From NCBI GenBank assembly GCA_964393545.1, contig CAYMUB010000002.1:1-7535 (forward strand): a DNA stretch of 7,535 nucleotides, written 5' to 3'. Numbering within the stretch: the first letter of the stretch is position 1; each line of letters begins with the position of its first letter. Below the pieces are notes generated by a model. The model was given only the letters and a program-made list of their open reading frames with translations. It had not been told where the DNA came from and did no database searches. The DNA is from CAYMUB01 sp964393545. Lineage in GTDB: Bacteria; Patescibacteriota; Microgenomatia; Daviesbacterales; UBA10151. A program made the position numbers and the translations under genes. Of this stretch, positions 1 to 4,434 are shown one piece after another.

Positions 1-73
1 CATCAGCCATATCTAAAATAATTCTAGCAAAATTCTTACGTTTAAGATATCGGCAAACTATCCCTATATGTTA

Positions 74-79
74 TATAAT
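74..79 (+). promoter_or_regulatory. Candidate -10 box upstream of the XRE regulator
   Basis: A perfect TATAAT lies 13 nt before the ATG at 93. No convincing -35 hexamer sits at the right distance. Transcription would start near 86, leaving a leader of only a few bases, which matches the lack of a good SD before the gene. TATAAT is common by chance in AT-rich DNA. Confidence 0.4.
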
Positions 80-92
80 CCAATTAGAGCTT

Positions 93-296
93 ATGAATAT
101 TGAGAAGATTGGTAAAAATCTAAAGAAAGCCAGACAGAAAAAAGAATTAATTCAGGTGGAAGTTGCCCAAAAGGTGGGAATTCATCCTAATTATTACGCA
201 AAGATCGAACGGGGAGAGATACAACCTGCATTAGATACTTTGGAGAAGATATTTAAAGCTCTAGGTGTGAAATCTTCTGATATTTTACCCTTTTAG
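93..296 (+). CDS. Small XRE/Cro-C1 family helix-turn-helix transcriptional regulator
   Basis: A 67-aa protein that is essentially one HTH_3 (Cro/C1-type) DNA-binding domain. Helix 1 covers about residues 3-16 (IGKNLKKARQKK). The helix-turn-helix covers about 21-42 (QVEVAQKVGIHPNYYAKIERG), and the usual family tail 'P.LDTLEKIFKALGV' follows. There is no partner domain, so it probably binds DNA as a dimer and represses a nearby promoter, perhaps its own; the target is not visible. The frame stays open to the left window edge, but the ATG at 93 opens directly into the family's normal N-terminus and is the natural start. A -10-like TATAAT lies just upstream. It meets the minus-strand 63-aa gene tail to tail, and the two stop codons overlap. 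Confidence 0.9.
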   Translation: MNIEKIGKNLKKARQKKELIQVEVAQKVGIHPNYYAKIERGEIQPALDTLEKIFKALGVKSSDILPF

Positions 297-484
297 TTAC
301 TACTTCTGACTTTTCCGATTTTCTTGGCCGTTTTCTCCATAACTTGCACAATAGATTCAGAAGCATCCTGCATTTTATTAAGAATTTTAATCGCCTGTTC
401 GCGATCAGCCGGTAATTCAGGATGATTAGTCTTTAAATACTCAATTGTTTTCTGAATGTCTTCTTCACTGTGTTTTATGCTCAT
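293..484 (-). CDS. Small helical protein of unknown function (63 aa)
   Basis: I do not recognise a named family. The 63 residues are charged and predicted mostly helical: helix about 6-19 (SEEDIQKTIEYLKT), a turn with 'NHPELPADREQ' (20-30), then a long amphipathic helix about 29-58. No Cys, signal peptide or membrane segment is visible. The layout (helix, 'HPE' turn, helix) resembles short helical ORFs I associate with CPR genomes, but that is an impression only. It lies 23 nt downstream of the PLD-like gene on the same strand, so it may be read through from it. It also has its own promoter-like signal (extended -10, TGC-TACAAT, 495-503) 10 nt before the ATG and no SD, which suggests a leaderless transcript. 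Confidence 0.7.
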   Translation of the reverse strand: MSIKHSEEDIQKTIEYLKTNHPELPADREQAIKILNKMQDASESIVQVMEKTAKKIGKVRSSN

Positions 485-494
485 AATTGTTCGT

Positions 495-503
495 ATTGTA
501 GCA
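495..503 (-). promoter_or_regulatory. Extended -10 promoter for the 63-aa gene
   Basis: Read on the minus strand, TGC followed by TACAAT ends 10 nt before the ATG at 484. This fits an extended -10 element and predicts a start site within about 3 nt of the ATG, so the mRNA would be nearly leaderless. A poor -35 (TTGAGC) sits 19 nt upstream. Confidence 0.45.
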
Positions 504-507
504 AAAT

Positions 508-948
508 TTACAAAACCTTGCTCAATTTTAAGAAATTAAACATTTCTAGGGTTGTTTCTTTGTCTTCAATTCTTCTCATAATCTCACGACTGTGCGTTTG
601 AGAAAGGATGTTCAAGCTTCCTTCCCAAAGCACCTTTCTATCTAAAATAGCCAGTTTTCGGTGATCGTTACCTACGCACAGTAAAACTTGTATTCCTAGT
701 TTTTCACAATATCTAATTTCATCTTCCGACTGATATTCCATACTAAAATCATGTTCTTTCGGATCTCGGGTAATAAAGTAAATTTTTACACCTCTGGATA
801 GTAATTTATTTAATACAAGCCAGAGGGTCTTCATTCTTCCAGTAGTAACATATGGACTTTCAATGATTACTTCTTCTTTGCAGTTTTCTAAATCTTTAAT
901 GAAAGCTCTGTAGAAAGTATTTTCGTCATGAAGTTTGGAGTTAAACAT
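508..948 (-). CDS. Phospholipase D-like domain protein with a single HKD motif (probable nuclease-type PLD)
   Basis: A 146-aa stand-alone PLD-like domain. The catalytic signature is complete: H96-x-K98-x4-D103-x6-G110-S111-x-N113. Upstream is the matching N-terminal half with a strand-turn motif 'VIIESPYVTTGRM' (27-39) and 'GVKIYFITRDP' (53-63). Family members with one HKD motif form dimers that build one active site and often cut phosphodiester bonds in DNA. Very similar domains form the C-terminus of large superfamily-1 type helicases, so this may be a detached module of that kind. There is no signal peptide, so it should act in the cytoplasm. The ATG at 948 has a strong SD (AGGAGG, 958-963, 9-nt spacing). 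The start overlaps the end of the 48-aa frame upstream by 8 nt (ATGTTTAA), indicating translational coupling. Confidence 0.85.
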   Translation of the reverse strand: MFNSKLHDENTFYRAFIKDLENCKEEVIIESPYVTTGRMKTLWLVLNKLLSRGVKIYFITRDPKEHDFSMEYQSEDEIRYCEKLGIQVLLCVGNDHRKLAILDRKVLWEGSLNILSQTHSREIMRRIEDKETTLEMFNFLKLSKVL

Positions 949-1087
949 TTGTATCTTCCTCCTTATTTTCGGGATGAATTATGATTACTTTTCCGTTATA
1001 ATACGTATGTCCTAGTGCCTGAAGCTTTTTATAGGTTTGGATGAGGCTCTGGAATATGGTGTTCCATCCTAGTCTGTCTAGGCGCAC
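941..1087 (-). CDS. Overlooked 48-aa gene, upstream partner of the PLD gene; unknown function
   Basis: The minus-strand frame from GTG (1087-1085) to TAA (943-941) encodes 48 aa. The core reads LGWNTIFQSLIQTYKKLQAL then GHTYYNGKVIIIHPENKEED. I do not recognise the family. Two facts support coding. Its stop overlaps the PLD start by 8 nt, and the PLD SD lies inside it. A second copy of the block (2228-2340) differs at 12 sites, 8 of them third codon positions in this frame and 5 silent. The predicted fold is a helix (about 8-25) followed by two short strands (about 28-38). The start is uncertain: there is no SD before the GTG. The frame stays open for about 18 more codons (to about 1140) without a standard start codon, so this may instead be the C-terminal remnant of a longer protein. 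Confidence 0.55.
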   Translation of the reverse strand: MRLDRLGWNTIFQSLIQTYKKLQALGHTYYNGKVIIIHPENKEEDTNV

Positions 1088-1088
1088 A
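976..1088. repeat. Direct repeat copy A (113 bp, pairs with 2228-2340)
   Basis: Positions 976-1088 align without gaps to 2228-2340 (constant offset 1252). There are 12 mismatches, giving 101/113 identity. The block is coding on the minus strand, as the body of the 48-aa gene. Similarity fades over about 10 more bases to the left through a small indel. To the right it ends sharply at 1088. Confidence 0.9.
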
Positions 1089-1217
1089 TCGTAATAAATT
1101 ACTAAGCAATTTGAAGCTAAATACGACTTATCTAATATTATCTACTATATTCATATATAGTTAGTGTATAGGAGATGAATTTCCTTTGCAATTGAACTTT
1201 AAATGTGATATATATAA

Positions 1218-1223
1218 GATAAT
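1218..1223 (+). promoter_or_regulatory. Candidate -10 box before the orphan gene
   Basis: GATAAT ends 10 nt before the ATG at 1234, the same spacing seen before other SD-less genes in this window. A TTGAAC lies 20 nt upstream, which is longer than ideal. An alternative promoter (TTGAAG 1111-1116, 16-nt spacer, TAATAT 1133-1138) would instead give a leader containing AGGAG at 1170-1174 and serve the TTG start at 1186. Confidence 0.3.
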
Positions 1224-1233
1224 TAAGTTAAAT

Positions 1234-2181
1234 ATGTTAGATAGAGATTCAGGAGTTCACTTTGATCAAGATCCAAATTTAAACAGGCCTCTTAGGGCTG
1301 AAACTCGTGATTGTATGCAAAGATTCAGAAACTCAAGAGAGTTTGATTCTTTTCTTCTCAATCAACTAATTCATGGAAGATCTGATAGAAAAGCTGCGGA
1401 ATGGGGATCTAGATTCGTTGATAGAATCACTGGTACGTCAACTCCTGCTGAAGCTGATGCAATCCTACTGCCTTGGGTAAATTGGTCAAATATTTACACA
1501 CAACTAAGTAGCGAGTATTCCAGAACTGGTGGGGGGCAATCTAGTTATGACGGTATGCAAAGAAAATTTGCTGAAGCAGGTATTTCTCCTGAACTTAGGG
1601 AGCAAATGGGAGATATGAGCGCAGATAATTTCAGATTTAATGCAGAATTTTATCTTTTCAGATTTACTGGAGCAATGAAAGGAGTAATAGACATGATGGA
1701 ACAATTACCTCGGGCTGTTTTAGCTGAAACAGTATTTAGAGTTCAAAGAATAATGAGGCAACCTTTATATCCTGAAGGGGGATTAATACCTGAAGAAGGT
1801 AGTAAACCGAGAATAAGAAGGATTGAAACACAGGAAGATTTTGATGAACGTCCAGAAGACGAAGAACAAGGAATTATACCCCTAGGATCAACAGATTGTG
1901 CTTGGGGTGTTTGGAACAGGGTTGAGGTGGATTCTCGTGTTACGATTGTTCCTACGGGAGATCATGAGATAGATGCTGGTGATTGGGGTTGGAAACCTGG
2001 AGAAAGCGGTACAGTTTATGGCTATAGCCCAATGGGCGCAGGAGACAGAATGCTATTTCAACCTGCAGTAGATCATATTGCACTTTTAGTTCGAGATGTT
2101 AAAACATACTTTTTGAAATCCGCTTTGATTAGACAAATACAACTGGTCTCTGATCCCCTCTCTCTACCTAACGGTAGATGA
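1234..2181 (+). CDS. Orphan protein of unknown function (about 315 aa) between two direct repeats
   Basis: I do not recognise this protein. It is acidic and soluble, with no signal peptide or membrane segment. Numbered from the ATG at 1234, about residues 1-175 look helical (for example 'FNAEFYLFRFTGAMKGVIDMMEQLP'). About 180-225 form a charged linker rich in E, D and R. About 220-285 look beta-rich and full of Gly, Asp and Trp ('STDCAWGVWNRVEVDSR', 'HEIDAGDWGWKPGESG'). Start choice: the frame opens at TTG 1186 behind AGGAG (1170-1174, 11-nt spacing). The 48 nt between are extremely AT-rich and promoter-like, and a GATAAT box ends 10 nt before ATG 1234, so I prefer ATG. TTG 1186 (331 aa) remains possible. 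It is single-gene, ends in a hairpin with a T-run, and is flanked by the two 113-bp repeats, which suggests arrival as a unit. Confidence 0.7.
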   Translation: MLDRDSGVHFDQDPNLNRPLRAETRDCMQRFRNSREFDSFLLNQLIHGRSDRKAAEWGSRFVDRITGTSTPAEADAILLPWVNWSNIYTQLSSEYSRTGGGQSSYDGMQRKFAEAGISPELREQMGDMSADNFRFNAEFYLFRFTGAMKGVIDMMEQLPRAVLAETVFRVQRIMRQPLYPEGGLIPEEGSKPRIRRIETQEDFDERPEDEEQGIIPLGSTDCAWGVWNRVEVDSRVTIVPTGDHEIDAGDWGWKPGESGTVYGYSPMGAGDRMLFQPAVDHIALLVRDVKTYFLKSALIRQIQLVSDPLSLPNGR

Positions 2182-2188
2182 GCTTTTT
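2160..2188 (+). terminator. Rho-independent terminator overlapping the stop codon of the orphan gene
   Basis: The stem is TCTACC (2163-2168), loop TAAC, GGTAGA (2173-2178), extended by CTC/GAG across a one-base bulge and followed by CTTTTT (2183-2188). The TGA stop (2179-2181) lies inside the 3' side of the stem. The T-run is short but directly adjacent. Confidence 0.65.
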
Positions 2189-2216
2189 AAATCCTTCAAC
2201 TATTGCGGCAATTTGG

Positions 2217-2354
2217 TCATTTTAAGTGAATTATCACGACTTTTCCGTTATAATACGTATGGCCTAGCGCCTGAAGCTTTTTGCAGGTGTGAATTAGGCT
2301 CTGGAATATGGTGTTCCATCCTAGTATGTCTAGGCGCGCAAAAAATATTATTTG
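2217..2354 (-). pseudogene. Decayed second copy of the 48-aa module (copy B)
   Basis: On the minus strand this stretch reads QIIFF, then ARLDILGWNTIFQSLIHT, CKKLQALGHTYYNGKVVIIH, then LK and a stop (TGA, 2219-2217). It matches the 48-aa protein at 941-1087 almost residue for residue. It lacks a start codon (GCG stands where copy A has GTG). It has lost two bases just after the shared block, which shifts the frame into an early stop where copy A continues 'PENKEED'. It follows the stop of the 166-aa gene directly and in the same frame, so it could also be a lost C-terminal extension of that gene. I regard it as a remnant. Confidence 0.6.
2228..2340. repeat. Direct repeat copy B (113 bp, pairs with 976-1088)
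   Basis: Same orientation as copy A, 1252 bp away, with 12 mismatches and no gap. Eight mismatches fall on third codon positions of the minus-strand frame. That indicates divergence under protein-level constraint rather than neutral drift of a non-coding repeat. Confidence 0.9.
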
Positions 2355-2855
2355 TTAATCACTTGGGTTACCAGGTGTTGTTTGCCTTCTATCTCTAACC
2401 AAAAATCTAACCTTTTTTAAGAACTCAGGGTCCTTTATACTTGTAATGGGAAAGATCTTACCTTCTTCATCTGACCAGTTACCATAGGATAAAATATTAA
2501 CGTTCCTTCTTTCACGCTTTGTCTCAACGTTCGGTTGGGCAATATATAGCTGCGCCTCATAAACAAGCGCGCATTGCATATTTGCTGATTGTTCTGAATT
2601 TAGGTTATTAAGTTCTATACGAATAGACATGGGGGGGGCAAAACCCTGATAGGACCACACCAGAATTCGACCCTGAGGTAACCCTTCAACCATAAGTGGC
2701 ATAATCCTAAATGGAGTAGGATATGGACTGGAACCCATTTTTATTGGCCTTGTTTGAGCGTGCTCATATTGATGAAAAAGGCCAAATAGCTGGTTTTGTC
2801 TTGCATAAATTGTGTCAAGTGATGGTTGTCTTCGCTCAGCTCCTGAATCACTCAT
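2355..2855 (-). CDS. Orphan protein of unknown function (166 aa) with a C8 tract
   Basis: I do not recognise the family. It is a soluble 166-aa protein. An N-terminal polar part (1-35, 'YARQNQLFGLFHQYEHAQ') is followed by a Pro-rich, probably beta-rich middle (40-110: 'PYPTPFRIMPLMVEGLPQGRILVWSYQGF', 'MSIRIELNNL', 'ALVYEAQLYIAQP') and a basic tail (111-166). No signal peptide or membrane helix is seen. The ATG at 2855 has no SD but a perfect TATAAT 9 nt upstream, so a leaderless mRNA is likely. The coding strand has an eight-C run (2631-2638) giving Ala-Pro-Pro, a possible slippage site. The gene is divergent from the toxin-antitoxin unit. Its stop is followed in the same frame by the decayed copy-B module. 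Confidence 0.65.
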   Translation of the reverse strand: MSDSGAERRQPSLDTIYARQNQLFGLFHQYEHAQTRPIKMGSSPYPTPFRIMPLMVEGLPQGRILVWSYQGFAPPMSIRIELNNLNSEQSANMQCALVYEAQLYIAQPNVETKRERRNVNILSYGNWSDEEGKIFPITSIKDPEFLKKVRFLVRDRRQTTPGNPSD

Positions 2856-2864
2856 AGTAAGATG

Positions 2865-2870
2865 ATTATA
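2865..2870 (-). promoter_or_regulatory. -10 box for the 166-aa gene
   Basis: On the minus strand a consensus TATAAT ends 9 nt before the ATG at 2855. A weak -35 (TTTAAC) sits 18 nt further up. The start site would fall within 1-3 nt of the ATG. Confidence 0.5.
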
Positions 2871-2933
2871 TATTATCTAAGAACCTGGTTAAACCGTTTT
2901 GATTCTCACACTCTTCTCTCAAACTTCAGCTAC

Positions 2934-2962
2934 TTGACTAATTGTACATACTGTTGTACATT
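2934..2962 (+). promoter_or_regulatory. Promoter of the toxin-antitoxin-transporter unit
   Basis: TTGACT (2934-2939), a 17-nt spacer and TACATT (2957-2962) form a good sigma-70-type promoter. The predicted start is about 2969, which is the A of the antitoxin ATG, so the transcript is probably leaderless. Both TGTACA palindromes fall within the promoter, one in the spacer and one over the -10 box. Confidence 0.65.
2943..2960 (+). promoter_or_regulatory. YefM-type paired-palindrome operator (TGTACA x2)
   Basis: Two perfect TGTACA palindromes lie at 2943-2948 and 2955-2960, with centres exactly 12 bp apart. The E. coli yefM-yoeB operator is known to use two palindromes with a TGTACA core at 12-bp centre spacing, bound by the antitoxin dimer and the toxin-antitoxin complex. 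The site overlaps the -10 box and spacer, so binding should block RNA polymerase and autorepress the operon. Confidence 0.75.
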
Positions 2963-2968
2963 GAACTT

Positions 2969-3244
2969 ATGACCAGTTTAATCTCTATTTCTGATGTTAG
3001 AGCCAGGTTACCTGATTTGGTTGATAAAGTTAACAAAAAACTGGACAGGGTTACAATTACTGTCAACGGCAAACCAAAAGCAGTTCTTTTAAGCGCTGAA
3101 GAGCTTGAATCAATTGAGGAAACTTTAGAAATATTATCCAATCCAAAACTGATGAAAGATTTAAAGAAGGCAGAAAAAGAAATAGAGGAAGGTAGATACA
3201 TCACCCTTGAAGAGCTAAAAAAAGACCTGAAATTAGATGTTTGA
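2969..3244 (+). CDS. Type II antitoxin, Phd/YefM family
   Basis: A 91-aa antitoxin. The N-terminal DNA-binding and dimerisation fold shows the family pattern 'SISDVRARLPDLVDKV' (6-21), 'RVTITVNGKPKAVLLSAEELESIEETLEIL' (27-56). This matches the usual 'hiTr.Gkp.avL.s..dye.l.etle.l' of YefM/Phd proteins. The C-terminal part (about 57-91) is charged and acidic, the disordered region that wraps and blocks the toxin ('LKKAEKEIEEGRYITLEELKKDL'). I chose ATG 2969 over the longer TTG 2942 because the longer version would translate the operator and promoter. The stop overlaps the toxin start by 8 nt (ATGTTTGA), typical of coupled antitoxin-toxin pairs. It should repress its own promoter through the TGTACA operator. 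Confidence 0.92.
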   Translation: MTSLISISDVRARLPDLVDKVNKKLDRVTITVNGKPKAVLLSAEELESIEETLEILSNPKLMKDLKKAEKEIEEGRYITLEELKKDLKLDV

Positions 3245-3491
3245 AATTAGAATTTCCAAAAGAGCTGAAAAGAAAATCAAAAAGCTAAAAAAAGTTTATC
3301 AAGCAGCAATACTTTCTGCATTGGATGAAATTAAGGAAGACCCCAATTTAAGTAAACCTTTATCTCAAGAATTAACTGGAAAATTCTCATTCCATTTAAG
3401 CTTTTACAGAATTATCTATAAGGTAAATCAAAAGGATAAGATTGTTACTGTTTTAGACATTGGACCAAGATCAACTATATACAACAGTTAA
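3237..3491 (+). CDS. Type II toxin, RelE/YoeB-ParE superfamily (probable mRNA interferase)
   Basis: An 84-aa protein with the RelE/ParE fold: 'FEIRISKRAEKKIKKL' (2-17), a helix 'YQAAILSALDEIKEDP' (21-36), 'LTGKFSFHLSFYRIIYKVNQKDKIVTVLDIGPRSTIY' (46-82). The basic and aromatic residues needed by ribosome-dependent mRNA cutters are represented by Arg58 in 'YRIIY', Arg78 in 'GPRS' and Tyr82 near the end. Lys49 and His53 lie where active-site basic residues often occur. This favours RelE/YoeB-like mRNA cleavage over ParE-like gyrase poisoning, but the superfamily split cannot be settled by eye. It is translated from a start inside the antitoxin gene and ends in TAA that directly abuts the transporter ATG. 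Confidence 0.9.
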   Translation: MFEIRISKRAEKKIKKLKKVYQAAILSALDEIKEDPNLSKPLSQELTGKFSFHLSFYRIIYKVNQKDKIVTVLDIGPRSTIYNS

Positions 3492-4343
3492 ATGAATTGG
3501 CAGTTTTTTTTATTAATCAGTATTTTAGCAGAAGCCTTTGGAAGGGTTTTTCAAAGATTTGTGTTGAAAAACAATACCTCAAATCCAATTGCTTATGCTG
3601 TTTGGTTCCAGTTTTTAACTGGTATTTTACTTTCAATTTATGCTTTAATACATGGGTTTAAGATACCAGATAATCTTTTAACTCTACTTCCTAATTTAGT
3701 TTTAGTATCTGCTCTCTATGGCCTAATGAGCATTTTTATCTTTAAGGCATTACAACAAACAGAAGCTTCAATATTTACTATTTTGTTTAATTCCAGAGTG
3801 ATTATTACAGTTTTAGGAGCAGTTATACTTTTGAATAATCCTTTTACCTTAAGACAAATTTTAGGAACAATTTTAATTTTAGCCTCTGTTGTGGTAGTTT
3901 CCCTTAAAAAAGAAAAACTACAGTTTAGGAAGGGAGAAATATATAGTCTGCTGGCTGGATTTTTTCTGGCCTGTGGAGTTATTAATGATTCTATTATTTT
4001 AAAAGAATTTGATGTAGTTACATTTTCAGCCATAGCATTTTTTATTCCAGGAATTTTTATTTGGTTAATCAACCCCAAATCAACTGGTAAAATCCTCGCT
4101 CTGCCAAAAGATAAATTTTTTCCCAATATAGGGTTAATGGGATTAATTTATGGGACAGCATATACAACATATAATTTTGCTTACTTTTCCTCCCAAAATG
4201 CAGCCAAGATTGCAGCTATTTTCCCAATCACATCAGTTTTAACAGTTTTAATTTCTATGGTTTTACTTAAAGAAAGACAAAAAATGTTAATAAAACTTCT
4301 AGCTGCTATAATTAGCTTCATTGGAGTTTTATTAGTAAGTTAA
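3492..4343 (+). CDS. EamA/DMT-superfamily membrane transporter (10 TM)
   Basis: A 283-aa integral membrane protein with two tandem EamA repeats, the standard drug/metabolite transporter layout. Repeat 1 covers about 2-138 and repeat 2 about 148-282, each with five hydrophobic segments (approximately 3-20, 33-53, 66-87, 93-113, 120-137; 149-168, 175-193, 211-231, 240-258, 266-282). The second repeat ends 'ITSVLTVLISMVLLKERQKMLIKLLAAIISFIGVLLV', the usual signature with Glu after the ninth helix. Substrate cannot be predicted; relatives export metabolites, amino acids or drugs. The ATG follows the toxin stop with no gap (TAAATG) and has no SD of its own, so it is probably translated by coupling and governed by the toxin-antitoxin promoter. 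tRNA-Lys begins 9 nt after its stop. Confidence 0.88.
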   Translation: MNWQFFLLISILAEAFGRVFQRFVLKNNTSNPIAYAVWFQFLTGILLSIYALIHGFKIPDNLLTLLPNLVLVSALYGLMSIFIFKALQQTEASIFTILFNSRVIITVLGAVILLNNPFTLRQILGTILILASVVVVSLKKEKLQFRKGEIYSLLAGFFLACGVINDSIILKEFDVVTFSAIAFFIPGIFIWLINPKSTGKILALPKDKFFPNIGLMGLIYGTAYTTYNFAYFSSQNAAKIAAIFPITSVLTVLISMVLLKERQKMLIKLLAAIISFIGVLLVS

Positions 4344-4352
4344 AAATTCCGC

Positions 4353-4424
4353 GGGCCGCTAGCTCAATGGTAGAGCAATTCCCTCTTAAGGAATAGGTTC
4401 TGAGTTCAAATCTCAGGCGGCTCA
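4353..4424 (+). tRNA. tRNA-Lys (anticodon CUU)
   Basis: All four arms fold. Acceptor GGGCCGC/GCGGCTC (4353-4359, 4417-4423; one G-T pair), D-arm GCTC/GAGC (4362-4365, 4373-4376), anticodon arm ATTCC/GGAAT with loop CTCTTAA (4378-4394, anticodon CTT at 4385-4387), a 5-nt variable loop, and T-arm CTGAG/CTCAG with loop TTCAAAT (4400-4416). The discriminator base is A4424 and CCA is not encoded. It lies just after the transporter on the same strand and may be processed from that transcript; no separate promoter is evident. Confidence 0.96.
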
Positions 4425-4434
4425 CAGCTTATAG

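Noticed and set aside
1..70. Minus-strand frame running off the left edge (IGIVCRYLKRKNFARIILDMAD)
   Set aside because: It looks somewhat protein-like, but no start codon precedes it and only about 23 residues are visible; not enough to call a gene.
1015..1087. Structured RNA in the repeat (GTGC/GCAC changing to GCGC/GCGC, plus TGGAA/TTCCA hairpin)
   Set aside because: One covarying pair is visible, but most other changes sit outside stems and are explained by third codon positions, so coding is the simpler reading.
976..2340. Integron attC sites flanking a gene cassette
   Set aside because: The paired repeats around a gene suggested attC, but neither copy has the RYYYAAC/GTTRRRY core pair at its ends. 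The mismatches follow codon positions of a minus-strand protein instead.
976..2340. Diversity-generating retroelement template and variable repeats
   Set aside because: The copies are about the right length, but differences are not limited to adenine positions of one copy, and no reverse transcriptase is present.
2213..2398. Plus-strand 61-aa ORF over copy B
   Set aside because: Copy A has stop codons in the corresponding plus frame, and the constraint pattern fits the minus strand.
2938..3204. 88-aa minus-strand ORF over the antitoxin
   Set aside because: Antisense shadow of the Phd/YefM gene; it would also run through the operator.
3716..4126. 136-aa minus-strand ORF inside the transporter gene
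   Set aside because: It is antisense to a clear EamA coding frame and has no recognisable domain or start signal; a shadow ORF.
4353..4424. tRNA-Lys as an integration site for a mobile element
   Set aside because: I found no second copy of the tRNA 3' end in the window and no integrase gene.
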